From Micromonospora sp. M71_S20 (lineage in GTDB: Bacteria > Actinomycetota > Actinomycetes > Mycobacteriales > Micromonosporaceae), in NCBI RefSeq assembly GCF_003664255.1, contig NZ_RCCV01000001.1, positions 1,426,001 to 1,490,000 on the forward strand: a stretch of DNA of 64,000 nucleotides. The letters are read 5' to 3'. Shown here piece by piece: positions 37,535 to 46,083 of the stretch. Every line of letters begins with the position of its first letter. The stretch's first letter is position 1. A program made the translations under genes and the position numbers. The notes under the pieces were generated by a model. It was not told where the DNA came from. It saw only the letters and a program-made list of their open reading frames with translations, and searched no databases.

Positions 37535-38569
37535 TCAGTCGACCCAGAGCGCCACCCGATGGTCCTCGTCGGTGACGTAGAAGCTCTGCCCGCCCCACTC
37601 GGCCACTCCCTCCACGTGGTGGAACGGCGCCAGGTCGGCCACCAGCTCGCCGGGGACCAGGTGCCCGTCGCCGGGCGGGGGAAACCGGACGTGCCGGGAG
37701 GTGACGTCGCCGCCGGTGGGGTGGTCGTCGAGCAGCACCGAGCCCTTGCCCAGCGCGTCGATCGACCCGACGATCGCCGCGTAGCCGCCGTCGTCCGTGG
37801 GCGTGATCGCCCGGAAGCCGGCCAGCGCGCCGGGCGGCGTCACCCCGGTCAGGACGTACGCCCCCGCCGCCTGCGGCCAGCTCGGCGCGGGGTCGAACAT
37901 GCCCGGCACACCGGTCAGCTCGACCAGGATCGGCTCACCGTCGGAGGTGACCGGGAACCGCAGTCCGAGCAGGACACCGCCGGCCGGCGTGAAGGCCGCC
38001 GCCTCGACGTTGAGCGGCAGGTCGTCGGGGACGAGCCGGCTGACCCAGCCCTTCGACCGGGCGGTGCCCCGGGCGACGGTCTCCCCGATGAACCGCGCCC
38101 GCACCCGCTCGCCCGGCGGCAGCGGGGTGAACGCCGCCTTCAGCAGGGCGTCGTTGACCGCCCGGTGCAGCCGGAACCGGTTGCGGACCACCTGCACCGG
38201 CAGGGGACCTGCCGCCGCGTCGTCCTCGCGGAACCGGGCCACGAAGGCGCGTCGCGGGCGCAGCGGCCCCGCCTTCGAGCCGAAGTGGGAGCCGAAGACG
38301 TACACCCAGCCGTCGTGGTGGGCGAGCGCCTCGCCGTCCTCCGTGCGGCCGTTCTCCGCCCCGGCGTCGGCGGCCACGTGGTGGGCGACCCAGCGGCCGT
38401 CGTCCAGCTCCAGCAGCAGGGCCAGGCAGTGCTCCACCGGCCCCTCGTCCAGCACCGTCCAGAAGCCGCGCCGGGCACCGTGCGCCCGCAGCAGCGGCAC
38501 GGAGCGCACCGGCAGCAGGTCGCTTGCCTCGTTGCCGGCCACGACGAACTCCAACAGTCGCAGGGTCAC
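37535..38569 (-). CDS. Beta-propeller-like protein, function unknown
   Basis: 344 residues from GTG 38569, with TACCCT exactly six bases upstream. The sequence alternates short hydrophobic strands with Gly/Asp turns (GWVYVFGSHFGSKAG, FNVEAAAFTPAGG-like blocks, WGGQSFYVTDEDH) and resembles a propeller of DUF3616 or phytase-like type. No signal peptide. Divergent from the Nudix gene with a 39-base gap. Confidence 0.7.
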   Translation of the reverse strand: MTLRLLEFVVAGNEASDLLPVRSVPLLRAHGARRGFWTVLDEGPVEHCLALLLELDDGRWVAHHVAADAGAENGRTEDGEALAHHDGWVYVFGSHFGSKAGPLRPRRAFVARFREDDAAAGPLPVQVVRNRFRLHRAVNDALLKAAFTPLPPGERVRARFIGETVARGTARSKGWVSRLVPDDLPLNVEAAAFTPAGGVLLGLRFPVTSDGEPILVELTGVPGMFDPAPSWPQAAGAYVLTGVTPPGALAGFRAITPTDDGGYAAIVGSIDALGKGSVLLDDHPTGGDVTSRHVRFPPPGDGHLVPGELVADLAPFHHVEGVAEWGGQSFYVTDEDHRVALWVD

Positions 38570-38575
38570 CGGGTC

Positions 38576-38581
38576 AGGGTA
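38576..38581 (-). promoter_or_regulatory. -10 hexamer TACCCT, leaderless type
   Basis: Minus-strand TACCCT, six bases, GTG 38569. One half of a divergent pair. Confidence 0.5.
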
Positions 38582-38596
38582 CGAAGCGTCGGCTCG

Positions 38597-38602
38597 TACA
38601 GT
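38597..38602 (+). promoter_or_regulatory. -10 hexamer TACAGT, leaderless type
   Basis: TACAGT, GTCGAC, ATG 38609. Other half of the divergent pair; the two hexamers are 15 bases apart. Confidence 0.5.
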
Positions 38603-38608
38603 GTCGAC

Positions 38609-39223
38609 ATGGCCGACTCCCCCACCGCCGCCTCCCGGACGCCGTCGGACGTCGAGGTGTACGCGGCCCTGCACGCCGACGCCGTCGCGACGCTGAGCAG
38701 GTGGGAGCCGACCGGGCCGGCCGCCGCCGAGGCCCGCGAACGCACGGTGGCGCTGCTGGCCGCCGGGCCGGTGGCGATGAGCCGGGCGCACCGGCCCGGG
38801 CACGTCACTGCGAGCGCGCTGGTGCTCGACGCCACCGGGTCACGGGTGCTGCTCTGCCTGCACGGCAAGTTCCGGCGGTGGGTGCAGCTCGGCGGGCACT
38901 GCGAGCCCGCCGACCGGACCCTCGCCGCTGCCGCCCTGCGCGAGGCCGGCGAGGAGTCCGGCATCGCCGGCCTGCGGATCGACCCCGTCCCGATCGACGT
39001 CGACATCCACCCGGTGAGCTGCCAGGGCGGCTCGCTGCACCACGACGTACGCTTCGCCGTGCTCGCCCCGCCCGGCGCGGTGGAGCGGGTCAGCGAGGAG
39101 TCCGAGGCGCTGGGCTGGTTCCCGCCGGACCGGCTGCCGGAGCCGCTGGCCGGCGGGACGGCGCACCTGGTCGCCCCGGCCCTGGCGACGCTCAGACGAG
39201 CCCCTCTTCGCCCCGTTCCTTGA
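38609..39223 (+). CDS. Nudix hydrolase
   Basis: 204 residues. Nudix box GGHCEPADRTLAAAALREAG plus EESGI, with REAGEE catalytic residues present and an Asp near the position of the first box Glu. An N-terminal helical extension precedes ASALVLDATGSRVLLCLH. It hydrolyses a nucleoside-diphosphate-linked compound; substrate unknown. Its last 32 bases overlap the 3' end of manC on the other strand. Confidence 0.9.
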   Translation: MADSPTAASRTPSDVEVYAALHADAVATLSRWEPTGPAAAEARERTVALLAAGPVAMSRAHRPGHVTASALVLDATGSRVLLCLHGKFRRWVQLGGHCEPADRTLAAAALREAGEESGIAGLRIDPVPIDVDIHPVSCQGGSLHHDVRFAVLAPPGAVERVSEESEALGWFPPDRLPEPLAGGTAHLVAPALATLRRAPLRPVP

Positions 39224-40289
39224 GCTCGTCGACGACCTTCTTGACGTCCTGCGCCCGGTCGCGGGGACAGACCAGCAGCGCGTCCGGGGTGTCGACGACG
39301 ACCAGGTCGTGCACGCCGACGGCGGCCACCAGCCGCCCGGAGTAGGGCACCACCACCAGTCCGGAGCTGTCGCGCAGCAGCACCCCCGGCTTGGCGTCGG
39401 CGCCGAGCACCACGTTGCCGTCCGCGTCGGCGGGCAGCACCTCGCCCAGGGTGTGGAAGTCACCGACGTCGTTCCAGCCGAAGTCGCCGGGCACGGTCGC
39501 CACCCGGCCGGCCGTCGCCGCGCCCTCCATCACCGCGTAGTCGACGGAGATCTTCGGCAGCGTCGGCCAGACCGTGCCGAGCACGTCGTCCTGCTCCTCG
39601 GTGCCCCACGCCTCGGCGATCGCGGCGATCCCGGCGTGCAGGGCGGGCTGCTGGCGGGCCAACTCGGCGAGGAACACGTCGACCCGCCAGACGAACATGC
39701 TGGCGTTCCAGAGGTGCCGCCCGGAACGCAGGTACGCCTCGGCCACCTCGGCGCTCGGCTTCTCCTTGAACTCCGCCACCGGCCGCAGCGGGCCCCCGTC
39801 GACCGGGTCACCGGTCTGGAGGTAGCCGTAGCCGGTCTCGGCCCGGGTCGGGGTGATGCCGACTGTCATCAGCAGGCCCTGCTCGGCGCCGCGTACCGCC
39901 TCCCGGACGACCTCCCGCCAGCGCTCCGGGTCACCGATCAAATGGTCCGCGGCGAAAGAGCCCATCACCGCCTCCGGGTCGCGCCGCGCGATGACCGCGG
40001 CGGCCAGGGCGATCGCCGCGCACGAGTCCCGGGGCGACGGCTCGACCAGGATGTTCTCCTCCGGCAGCCCGGCGAGCTGACGCGCGACCGCCGCCACGTG
40101 CGCGGTCCCGGTGACCACCAGGGTGCGTTCGGCGGTGGTCAGCGGGCCCAGCCGGTCCACCGTCGCCTGGAGCAGCGAGGCGGCGGAGCCGGTCAGCGGG
40201 TGGAGGAACTTGGGGTGGCCGGCGCGGGACAGCGGCCACAACCTCGTGCCACTGCCACCCGCCGGAATGACGGCGTAGATCACCCGCAC
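39192..40289 (-). CDS. manC: Mannose-1-phosphate guanylyltransferase
   Basis: 365 residues. Makes GDP-mannose from GTP and mannose 1-phosphate, downstream of manA and manB in this window. Signature AVIPAGGSGTRLWPLSR at the N-terminus; FKEKP in the substrate loop; WNDVGDF later. The start may be GTG 40289 or, more likely by family alignment, GTG 40283, which has CATGAT six bases upstream. Matches Rv3264c. The GT4 gene lies 55 bases upstream in the same direction. Confidence 0.95.
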   Translation of the reverse strand: MRVIYAVIPAGGSGTRLWPLSRAGHPKFLHPLTGSAASLLQATVDRLGPLTTAERTLVVTGTAHVAAVARQLAGLPEENILVEPSPRDSCAAIALAAAVIARRDPEAVMGSFAADHLIGDPERWREVVREAVRGAEQGLLMTVGITPTRAETGYGYLQTGDPVDGGPLRPVAEFKEKPSAEVAEAYLRSGRHLWNASMFVWRVDVFLAELARQQPALHAGIAAIAEAWGTEEQDDVLGTVWPTLPKISVDYAVMEGAATAGRVATVPGDFGWNDVGDFHTLGEVLPADADGNVVLGADAKPGVLLRDSSGLVVVPYSGRLVAAVGVHDLVVVDTPDALLVCPRDRAQDVKKVVDELKERGEEGLV

Positions 40290-40344
40290 ATCATGCCCGA
40301 TTCGCCTGACCGGGGACGCATTCTCGCGCCGCCGGCCGCGGCGG

Positions 40345-41490
40345 TCAGGACCGGGCCCGGCTCCAGGCGGCGATGTGCACCTCGGCGCTGGACTCCCAGG
40401 TGAACTCCTTGGCCCGGTCGAAACCGGCCTTGGCCAGGGACAACCGCCGTTGCTCGTCGTCGAGCAGCGCGGCCAGGTCCGTGGCGATCTGGTCGGGCGC
40501 CTCGCTGGTGTACGCGACCGCGTCGCCGCCCACCTCCGGCAGCGACAGCCGGGGCGTGGTGAGCACCGGGGCGGCGCACGCCATCGCCTCCAGGATCGGC
40601 AGGCCGAAACCCTCCCCGTAGGACGGGTAGGCGGCCACCAGTGCCCCGCCGAGGAAGCCGGGCAGGTCCGCGTAGCGGAGGTAGCCGGGACGGAGCAGCC
40701 GCAGGTGCGACGGGACCTCCGCCACCGCGCGGTCGATGTCGTCGTCGTGCCCCTGGCCGCCGGCGATCACCAGGGCCGGCGGATCCACCCGGTCGGCCAC
40801 CGCGCGGGCCCAGCCACGGATCAGGTTCGGCACGTTCTTGCGCGGCTCCTTGGCCCCGAGGAAGGCCACGTAGTTGGTGCCGCCGAGCCCCAGCCGGGCC
40901 CGGACCCGGGCCTTCTCCTCGTCGCTGGGCGCGTGGAAGGCCGCGTGGTCGACGCCGTGGTAGGCCACGTCGATCCGGGTGGGGTCGGCGTCGAGCAGCC
41001 GGATCAGCTCGTCGCGGGTGGCCTTGCTCGGCACGATCACCCGGTTGGCGCGGCGCAGCGACGTCTTGATCGCGCTGCGGAAGAAGGTGCGCCGCGACTT
41101 GTCGTAGTGCTCCGGCTCGGTGAAGAACGTCGCGTCGTGCACGGTCACCGTGACGGGGCAGCCGGCGCGCAGCGGGCAGGTGTAGAAGGGCGAGTGCAGC
41201 ACCTGCGCGCCCACCTGCTGGGCGAGCAGCGGCAGGCCGGTCTGCTCCCAGGCGAGCCGGGCGGGGCGGTGCGCGACGGCCGCCGGGGCCGGGATGATCT
41301 CCGCACCGGGCAGCATCCGGCTGTAGCGCTCCAGGTCGGTGCGGAGGCAGACGACGGCCAGCTCCACCCCCAACCCGCACACCTTGCCGAGGGCGCCGAG
41401 CAGGCCGTCGACGTATCGACCGACACCACCACGGTCGACGGGGACACTCGTGGCGTCGATGAGCACGCGGGGCGGGCGACCGGCGGTCAC
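40345..41490 (-). CDS. GT4-family glycosyltransferase
   Basis: 381 residues, GT-B fold. The N-terminal half has VLIDATSVPVDRGGVGRYV, and the C-terminal nucleotide-sugar site has YGEGFGLPILEAMACAAPVL with the conserved EGFGLPxLE pattern. GTG 41490 has GGAG seven bases upstream. Adjacent to manC, so GDP-mannose is a reasonable donor and a cell-envelope glycan a reasonable product, but neither is shown by sequence. Confidence 0.9.
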   Translation of the reverse strand: MTAGRPPRVLIDATSVPVDRGGVGRYVDGLLGALGKVCGLGVELAVVCLRTDLERYSRMLPGAEIIPAPAAVAHRPARLAWEQTGLPLLAQQVGAQVLHSPFYTCPLRAGCPVTVTVHDATFFTEPEHYDKSRRTFFRSAIKTSLRRANRVIVPSKATRDELIRLLDADPTRIDVAYHGVDHAAFHAPSDEEKARVRARLGLGGTNYVAFLGAKEPRKNVPNLIRGWARAVADRVDPPALVIAGGQGHDDDIDRAVAEVPSHLRLLRPGYLRYADLPGFLGGALVAAYPSYGEGFGLPILEAMACAAPVLTTPRLSLPEVGGDAVAYTSEAPDQIATDLAALLDDEQRRLSLAKAGFDRAKEFTWESSAEVHIAAWSRARS

Positions 41491-41640
41491 GGGGCGACTC
41501 CTTGAACTGACGGGCCTGTGGGGAACAACACTCCGGCAAGCCTACGCCGGAGCCTGGCGCCGACGCTGACTGCGACCCGACCGTACGCCGACTTGTCGTT
41601 GTCATCGAGTACGGCGACCGGGGGCGTATCGTTCGCGCCG

Positions 41641-42330
41641 ATGGCCGACAACATTGCCCGGGTCTTCGCCGACGCGATCGCGACCGACCCGACCCGACCG
41701 CTGCTGACCTGGTACGACGACGCCACGGGCGAACGGACCGAGCTGTCCGGCGCCACGCTGGCGAACTGGGTGGCCAAGACGGCCAACCTGCTCGTCGACG
41801 AGGTGGCCGTGGGCCCCGGCGACGTCGCCGCGGTGCTGCTCCCCCCGCACTGGCAGACCGCCGCGGTGCTGCTCGGCTGCTGGTCGGCCGGGCTGACCGT
41901 CGCCGACACGCCGGGCGACGTGGACGTGCTCTTCGCCGCCGCCACGCGGATGGCCGAGGCGGACGCCTGGTCGGCGGGCGAGCGCTACGTCCTCGCCCTC
42001 GACCCGTTCGCCCTGCCGATGCGCCAGGTGCCGCCCGGCTTCGCCGACTACGTGTCGGAGGTACGCGCGCACGGCGACCACTTCAGCCCGTACGCCAAGG
42101 GTGGCCCGGTCGAGGCGGAGCTGCTGGCCCGCGCGACCGCCCGCGCGGCGCAGTGGGGCATCGGCCGCGGCGACCGGGTCCTGATCGACACGGGGGCGTA
42201 TCCGGACCCGGTCGACTGGCTGCTCGCCCCGCTGACGGCCAACGCCACCACGGTCCTCTGCGCCAACGCCGACCCCTCCACCCTCCCCACCCGCGCCACC
42301 ACGGAACGAGTGACCCACCCCCTCCCCTGA
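41641..42330 (+). CDS. TIGR03089-family protein
   Basis: 229 residues. It resembles the N-terminal part of acyl-CoA synthetase/AMP-ligase enzymes (RPLLTWYDDATGERTELSG, LLVDEVAVGPGDVAAVLLP) but stops before the adenylation motifs, so it cannot activate acids alone. Found in this short form across actinobacteria. ATG 41641 is preceded by TATCGT eight bases upstream and has no ribosome site. Role unknown. Confidence 0.85.
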   Translation: MADNIARVFADAIATDPTRPLLTWYDDATGERTELSGATLANWVAKTANLLVDEVAVGPGDVAAVLLPPHWQTAAVLLGCWSAGLTVADTPGDVDVLFAAATRMAEADAWSAGERYVLALDPFALPMRQVPPGFADYVSEVRAHGDHFSPYAKGGPVEAELLARATARAAQWGIGRGDRVLIDTGAYPDPVDWLLAPLTANATTVLCANADPSTLPTRATTERVTHPLP

Positions 42331-42367
42331 CCACCCGGCCCGGCCCTTGCGCGCCGATCATGCCCTC

Positions 42368-42450
42368 GCGCGTCGATCATGCAGTTGCGGTGCCCCACAG
42401 AACGGGCAGGACAGCACACTCCGCCCACCACAACTCCATGATCGACGCGC
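42368..42450. repeat. 83-bp REP-like inverted repeat
   Basis: Left arm 42368-42392 starts GCGCGTCGATCATGCAGTTG. The right arm 42426-42450 is its complement with two mismatches. A third partial copy GCGCGCCGATCATG lies at 42349-42362. It fills most of the 42331-42508 gap between convergent genes. It resembles dispersed intergenic hairpins of this genus, from memory. Confidence 0.8.
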
Positions 42451-42508
42451 AGGGCGGGGCAGTGCCGGGGCGGGGCAGGGCGGGGACGGGGCGCGAGGGG
42501 GCGGGTGG

Positions 42509-44482
42509 TTACGGGCGGGGGGTGCGGTTCTGGGCGAGGGTGGCGAAGGCCGTGAGGGACTCCGGGTTGGCCAGGGCGCCCCTGGCCGCCGCCGAGTCCA
42601 CCGGGGTGCCCGTGAGGATCTTCTTCACCGGCACCTCCAGCTTCTTCGCCGACAGGGTGCGCGGGACGGCCCGCACCTGGTGGATCTCGTCCGGGACGTG
42701 CCGGGGCGACAGGGCGGTACGCAGCTCGCGGCAGATCTTCTTCCGCATCGCGTCGTCCAGCTCCAACCCCTCGGCGAGCACCACGAACAGCAGCAGCTCG
42801 CCGGCGCCGCCCTCGTCGTCCTCCAGGTGCACGACCACCGAGTCGACGACCTCGTCGAGCCCCTCGACGACCGAGTAGAACTCGGCGGTGCCGAGCCGCA
42901 CGCCGCCCCGGTTGAGGGTGGCGTCGGAACGGCCCGTGATCACGCAGCCGCCCCGCTCGTTGATGGTGATCCAGTCGCCGTGCCGCCAGACGCCCGGGTA
43001 GAGGTCGAAGTACGCCTCCCGGTAGCGGGTGCCGTCCGCGTCGTTCCAGAAGCCGACCGGCATGCTCGGCATCGGCTCGGTGATCACCAGCTCGCCCAGC
43101 TCGCCGACGACCGGGGTGCCGTCGGCCGAACGGGCCTCCACCTTGGCGCCGAGCGCCCGGCAGGTGATCTCACCGGCGTGCACCGCCAGCAGCGGCACGC
43201 CGCCGACGAATCCGGTGCAGACGTCCGTGCCGCCGGAGAGCGACTGGAGCTGGAGGTCGTCGCCGACCGTCTCGTACACCCAGGTGAAGCCCTCGGCGGG
43301 CAGCGGCGCGCCGGTCGAGCCGACCCCGCGCAGCGCGGAGAGGTCGGCGGTCTCCTTCGGCACCAGCCCGGCCTTGCGGCAGGCCAGCAGGAACGGCGCG
43401 GACGTGCCGAAGTACGTGGTGCCGGTCTCCCCGGCCAGCCGCCACAGGCCGCCCAGGTCGGGGTGGCCGGGGTTGCCGTCGAAGAGCACGATCGCCGCGC
43501 CCACCGCCGGCCCGGAGACCAGGAAGTTCCACATCATCCAGCCGGTGGTGGTGAACCAGAAGAACCGGTCCGCCGGGCCCAGGTCGTGGTGCAGGGCGAG
43601 CATCTTCAGGTGCTCCAGCAGGATGCCGCCGTGCCCGTGCACGATCGGCTTCGGCAGCCCCGTGGTGCCGGAGGAGTAGAGCACGTAGAGCGGGTGGTCG
43701 AAGGCGACCGGGGTGAAGGTCAGCGGCTCGTCGGTGTCGGCGGCCAGCTCGGACCAGGCCAGCGCACCCTCGGGTGGCGGTCCGGCCGGGTCGAGGTAGG
43801 CGATGCTGACGGTGTGCTCCACCGACGGCAGGGCGACCCGGATCGCGGCCACCTCGCCGCGCCGGTCGACCGGCTTCTCGCCGTAGCGGTAGCCGTCCAC
43901 GGCGACGAGGACCTTCGGCTCGATCTGCTGCCACCGGTCGGTGACGCTGCGGGTGCCGAACTCCGGGGCGCAGGAGGAGAAGATCGCGCCCAGGCTGCTG
44001 GTGGCGAGCAGCAGCACGTACGTCTCGGGGATGTTGGGCGCGTAGGCGGCGACCCGGTCGCCGGCGGTGACGCCGAGCCGGCGCAGCCCGGCGGCCACCC
44101 GGCGGACCTGCTCGCGCAGCTCGGCGGCGGTGAGGGTGACCGGCGCCCGGGTCTGGCCGTGCGCGATGACCACCGGGTCGTCGTCGGCCTGGCCCGGCAT
44201 CCGCAGCACGTTCTCGGCGTAGTTGAGGGTGGCGCCGGGGAACCACCTGGTCCCGGGCATCCCCCGGCCGCTCAGCGTGGCGGTCGGCGGGGTGTGCGCG
44301 ATCACCTCGAAGTGGTCCCAGACCGACCGCCAGAACGCGTCCAGGTCCGTGACCGACCAGCGCCACAGCTCGTCGTAGTCGGCGAAGTCCAGCCCCCGGT
44401 GCTCACGCAGCCAGCGCAGGTAGCTTCCGATCCGGGACCGCTCGCGTACGTCCGCCGGCGGCGTCCACAGCACGTCACCCAC
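42509..44482 (-). CDS. Acetoacetate-CoA ligase (acetoacetyl-CoA synthetase)
   Basis: 657 residues. Activates acetoacetate to acetoacetyl-CoA with ATP. N-terminus VLWTPPADVRERSRIGSYL is family-typical. AMP-binding motif YSSGTTGLPKPIVHGHGG, then TGWMMWNFLVSGP, GRSDATLNRGGVRLGTAE and the catalytic Lys near the C-terminus (SAKKLEVPVKKI). GTG 44482 has GGGAGG eight bases upstream. Lies near acyl-CoA thioesterase and acyl-CoA dehydrogenase genes, a small acyl-CoA cluster. Confidence 0.95.
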   Translation of the reverse strand: MGDVLWTPPADVRERSRIGSYLRWLREHRGLDFADYDELWRWSVTDLDAFWRSVWDHFEVIAHTPPTATLSGRGMPGTRWFPGATLNYAENVLRMPGQADDDPVVIAHGQTRAPVTLTAAELREQVRRVAAGLRRLGVTAGDRVAAYAPNIPETYVLLLATSSLGAIFSSCAPEFGTRSVTDRWQQIEPKVLVAVDGYRYGEKPVDRRGEVAAIRVALPSVEHTVSIAYLDPAGPPPEGALAWSELAADTDEPLTFTPVAFDHPLYVLYSSGTTGLPKPIVHGHGGILLEHLKMLALHHDLGPADRFFWFTTTGWMMWNFLVSGPAVGAAIVLFDGNPGHPDLGGLWRLAGETGTTYFGTSAPFLLACRKAGLVPKETADLSALRGVGSTGAPLPAEGFTWVYETVGDDLQLQSLSGGTDVCTGFVGGVPLLAVHAGEITCRALGAKVEARSADGTPVVGELGELVITEPMPSMPVGFWNDADGTRYREAYFDLYPGVWRHGDWITINERGGCVITGRSDATLNRGGVRLGTAEFYSVVEGLDEVVDSVVVHLEDDEGGAGELLLFVVLAEGLELDDAMRKKICRELRTALSPRHVPDEIHQVRAVPRTLSAKKLEVPVKKILTGTPVDSAAARGALANPESLTAFATLAQNRTPRP

Positions 44483-44705
44483 TGCTCCACCCTCCCCTGG
44501 CCCCGCACGACACTGTGAAATGGGCCGTGGCGCCATCTTGCCCTACCTCAGAGCGCCATTCTCCGCACCCGACCTCTGTCGGCGCACGTGCGGAACCCAC
44601 ATGCCCCACCATGCCCCTGTGTGGGCCGGGCGGGGAAGTGGCCCCGTCCTGACGCCCGAGGCCGGCGCGGCGGCCCTGACGCGCCGGCCGGAGCGAGGCC
44701 TGGCA

Positions 44706-44800
44706 CGTCCGCCGGCGCGGTCCCGACGGGCCCGCCAGCGCGGGACCCGACGTGTCCGCCGGCGCGGGGCCGCTGGCGTGTCAGCCGGCGCGGTGGGCCT
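44706..44800. repeat. 22-26-bp imperfect repeats running into the thioesterase stop
   Basis: CGTCCGCCGGCGCGG, CGGGCCCGCCAGCGCGG, CGTGTCCGCCGGCGCGG and CGTGTCAGCCGGCGCGG follow each other at 21-26-base spacing. The last unit contains the TGA and final codons of the minus-strand thioesterase, as at nfi. This describes the otherwise empty gap 44483-44780. Confidence 0.7.
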
Positions 44801-45299
44801 GGATGGCGCGTCGCCGGGCCAGCCGGTGCGCACGACGGATCTCCGCCTCCCGGAACCGGCGCTCGTCCTCCGGGCTCTCCGGCAGCACCGGCCGGACCGC
44901 CCGCGGCGCGCCGCCGAGGTCGACGCCCACGAAGACCAGGTACGCCGTGGCCACCCGCACCGGCTCGTCCTCGGCCGAGTCCCACCGCTCGGCCACCACC
45001 CGGACCCCGACCTCCATCGAGGTCTGCCCCGTCCAGTTCACCTGGGCGTGCGCGTGCAGCAGGTCCCCGACCCGGACCGCCTCGGTGAAGACGATCTCGT
45101 CGATGGCCGCGGTGACCGCCGTGCCGCCGCTGTGCCGCGCCGCGGCGGCCCCCGCCACGTCGTCGATGAACTTCATCAGCACCCCGCCGTGCACGGTGCC
45201 GTAGAGGTTGACGTCGACCGCGGTCATGATCCGGCTCAGGGTGACCCGGGAGTAGGAGGTCGGCTTGCCGGCCGGCGCGGTGGAGGGGTGCTCGGTCAT
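44781..45299 (-). CDS. Acyl-CoA thioesterase, hotdog fold
   Basis: 172 residues. Hydrolyses an acyl-CoA to the acid and CoA; YciA-type. Motif DVNLYGTVHGGVLMKFIDDV with the active-site Asp, then an Arg-rich C-terminal extension. ATG 45299 lacks a ribosome site but has TACCGT seven bases upstream. Divergent by 23 bases from the membrane gene. Confidence 0.9.
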   Translation of the reverse strand: MTEHPSTAPAGKPTSYSRVTLSRIMTAVDVNLYGTVHGGVLMKFIDDVAGAAAARHSGGTAVTAAIDEIVFTEAVRVGDLLHAHAQVNWTGQTSMEVGVRVVAERWDSAEDEPVRVATAYLVFVGVDLGGAPRAVRPVLPESPEDERRFREAEIRRAHRLARRRAIQAHRAG

Positions 45300-45306
45300 G
45301 TCGAAA

Positions 45307-45312
45307 ACGGTA
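45307..45312 (-). promoter_or_regulatory. -10 hexamer TACCGT, leaderless type
   Basis: Minus-strand TACCGT ends seven bases before ATG 45299. It overlaps the opposing -10 by two bases. Confidence 0.5.
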
Positions 45313-45316
45313 CGGT
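45311..45316 (+). promoter_or_regulatory. -10 hexamer TACGGT, leaderless type
   Basis: TACGGT, GCGCGG, ATG 45323. It shares TA with the opposing hexamer. Confidence 0.5.
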
Positions 45317-45322
45317 GCGCGG

Positions 45323-45985
45323 ATGCGACATCTCTGGAGCTTCCTCGCGGGGTTGGTGGTGGCGCCCGTCACGTGGGTGCTGGTCACCCTCGGGCAGGAC
45401 GGGTCGGCGGGCACCGTCGACCGTTGGGTCGAGATCGGCACGTCGAACTCGGCCAATCTCATCGAGCCCGCCGTCTACCTCGCCGTCGGCGGGGTGCTGC
45501 TCGGCCTGCTCGGCACGCTGCGTACGTCACCGCTCGGCCCGCTCGTGGCCGGGCTGCTGCTCGCCGCCCCGTACGTGGGGATGTTCGTCGCGCCCTTCGA
45601 GGTGCGGGACCGCATCCCGGCCGGCTGGAAGGTCTTCGGCGACCCCCTGCCGCTGCACCTGCCGGTGGAGAACGGCACGCTCTTCCTCATCGGCATGCTG
45701 CTGGTCGTGGCCACCTTCAGCGGGCAGCGCTGGCGGCGGTGGCCTCGACCGGTGGTCGAGCCGACGCCGGCGCCCGCCGAGGGGCCGGAGCGCAACGACT
45801 TCACGCTGACCGACTGGCCCCCGGCCGAGCCGGCCGACCGGGACACCGCCCCGCCGAGCCTCGGATACCCGGACGAGACGCCGACGGAGCCGCTGCCGCG
45901 CCGCACCGGCGGGGGTTCGCCCTGGTCGGCGCCGCCGCGCGCCGGCAACCGCCCGGAAGACGAGACGACGACCGAGATCCGGTGA
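45323..45985 (+). CDS. Membrane protein with acidic/Pro-rich tail, unknown function
   Basis: 220 residues. Four hydrophobic segments (about residues 5-23, 50-66, 74-92 and 118-132) are followed by an 85-residue cytoplasmic tail rich in Pro, Glu, Asp and Thr. The sequence GATCCGGTGA at its stop recurs 50 bases downstream. Family not recognised. Confidence 0.75.
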   Translation: MRHLWSFLAGLVVAPVTWVLVTLGQDGSAGTVDRWVEIGTSNSANLIEPAVYLAVGGVLLGLLGTLRTSPLGPLVAGLLLAAPYVGMFVAPFEVRDRIPAGWKVFGDPLPLHLPVENGTLFLIGMLLVVATFSGQRWRRWPRPVVEPTPAPAEGPERNDFTLTDWPPAEPADRDTAPPSLGYPDETPTEPLPRRTGGGSPWSAPPRAGNRPEDETTTEIR

Positions 45986-46046
45986 CGCTCCGGCCGCACG
46001 CGCGTCGGCCGGCGGGCGGCGGGGGGAGCGGGATCCGGTGAGGACA

Positions 46047-46074
46047 CGGGCGGGCCGGACGACCGGCCCGCCCG
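46047..46074. terminator. Perfect bidirectional terminator hairpin
   Basis: CGGGCGGGCCGG-ACGA-CCGGCCCGCCCG, 12-bp perfect arms, between the membrane gene and the convergent acyl-CoA dehydrogenase. Confidence 0.85.
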
Positions 46075-46083
46075 CCGACCCGC

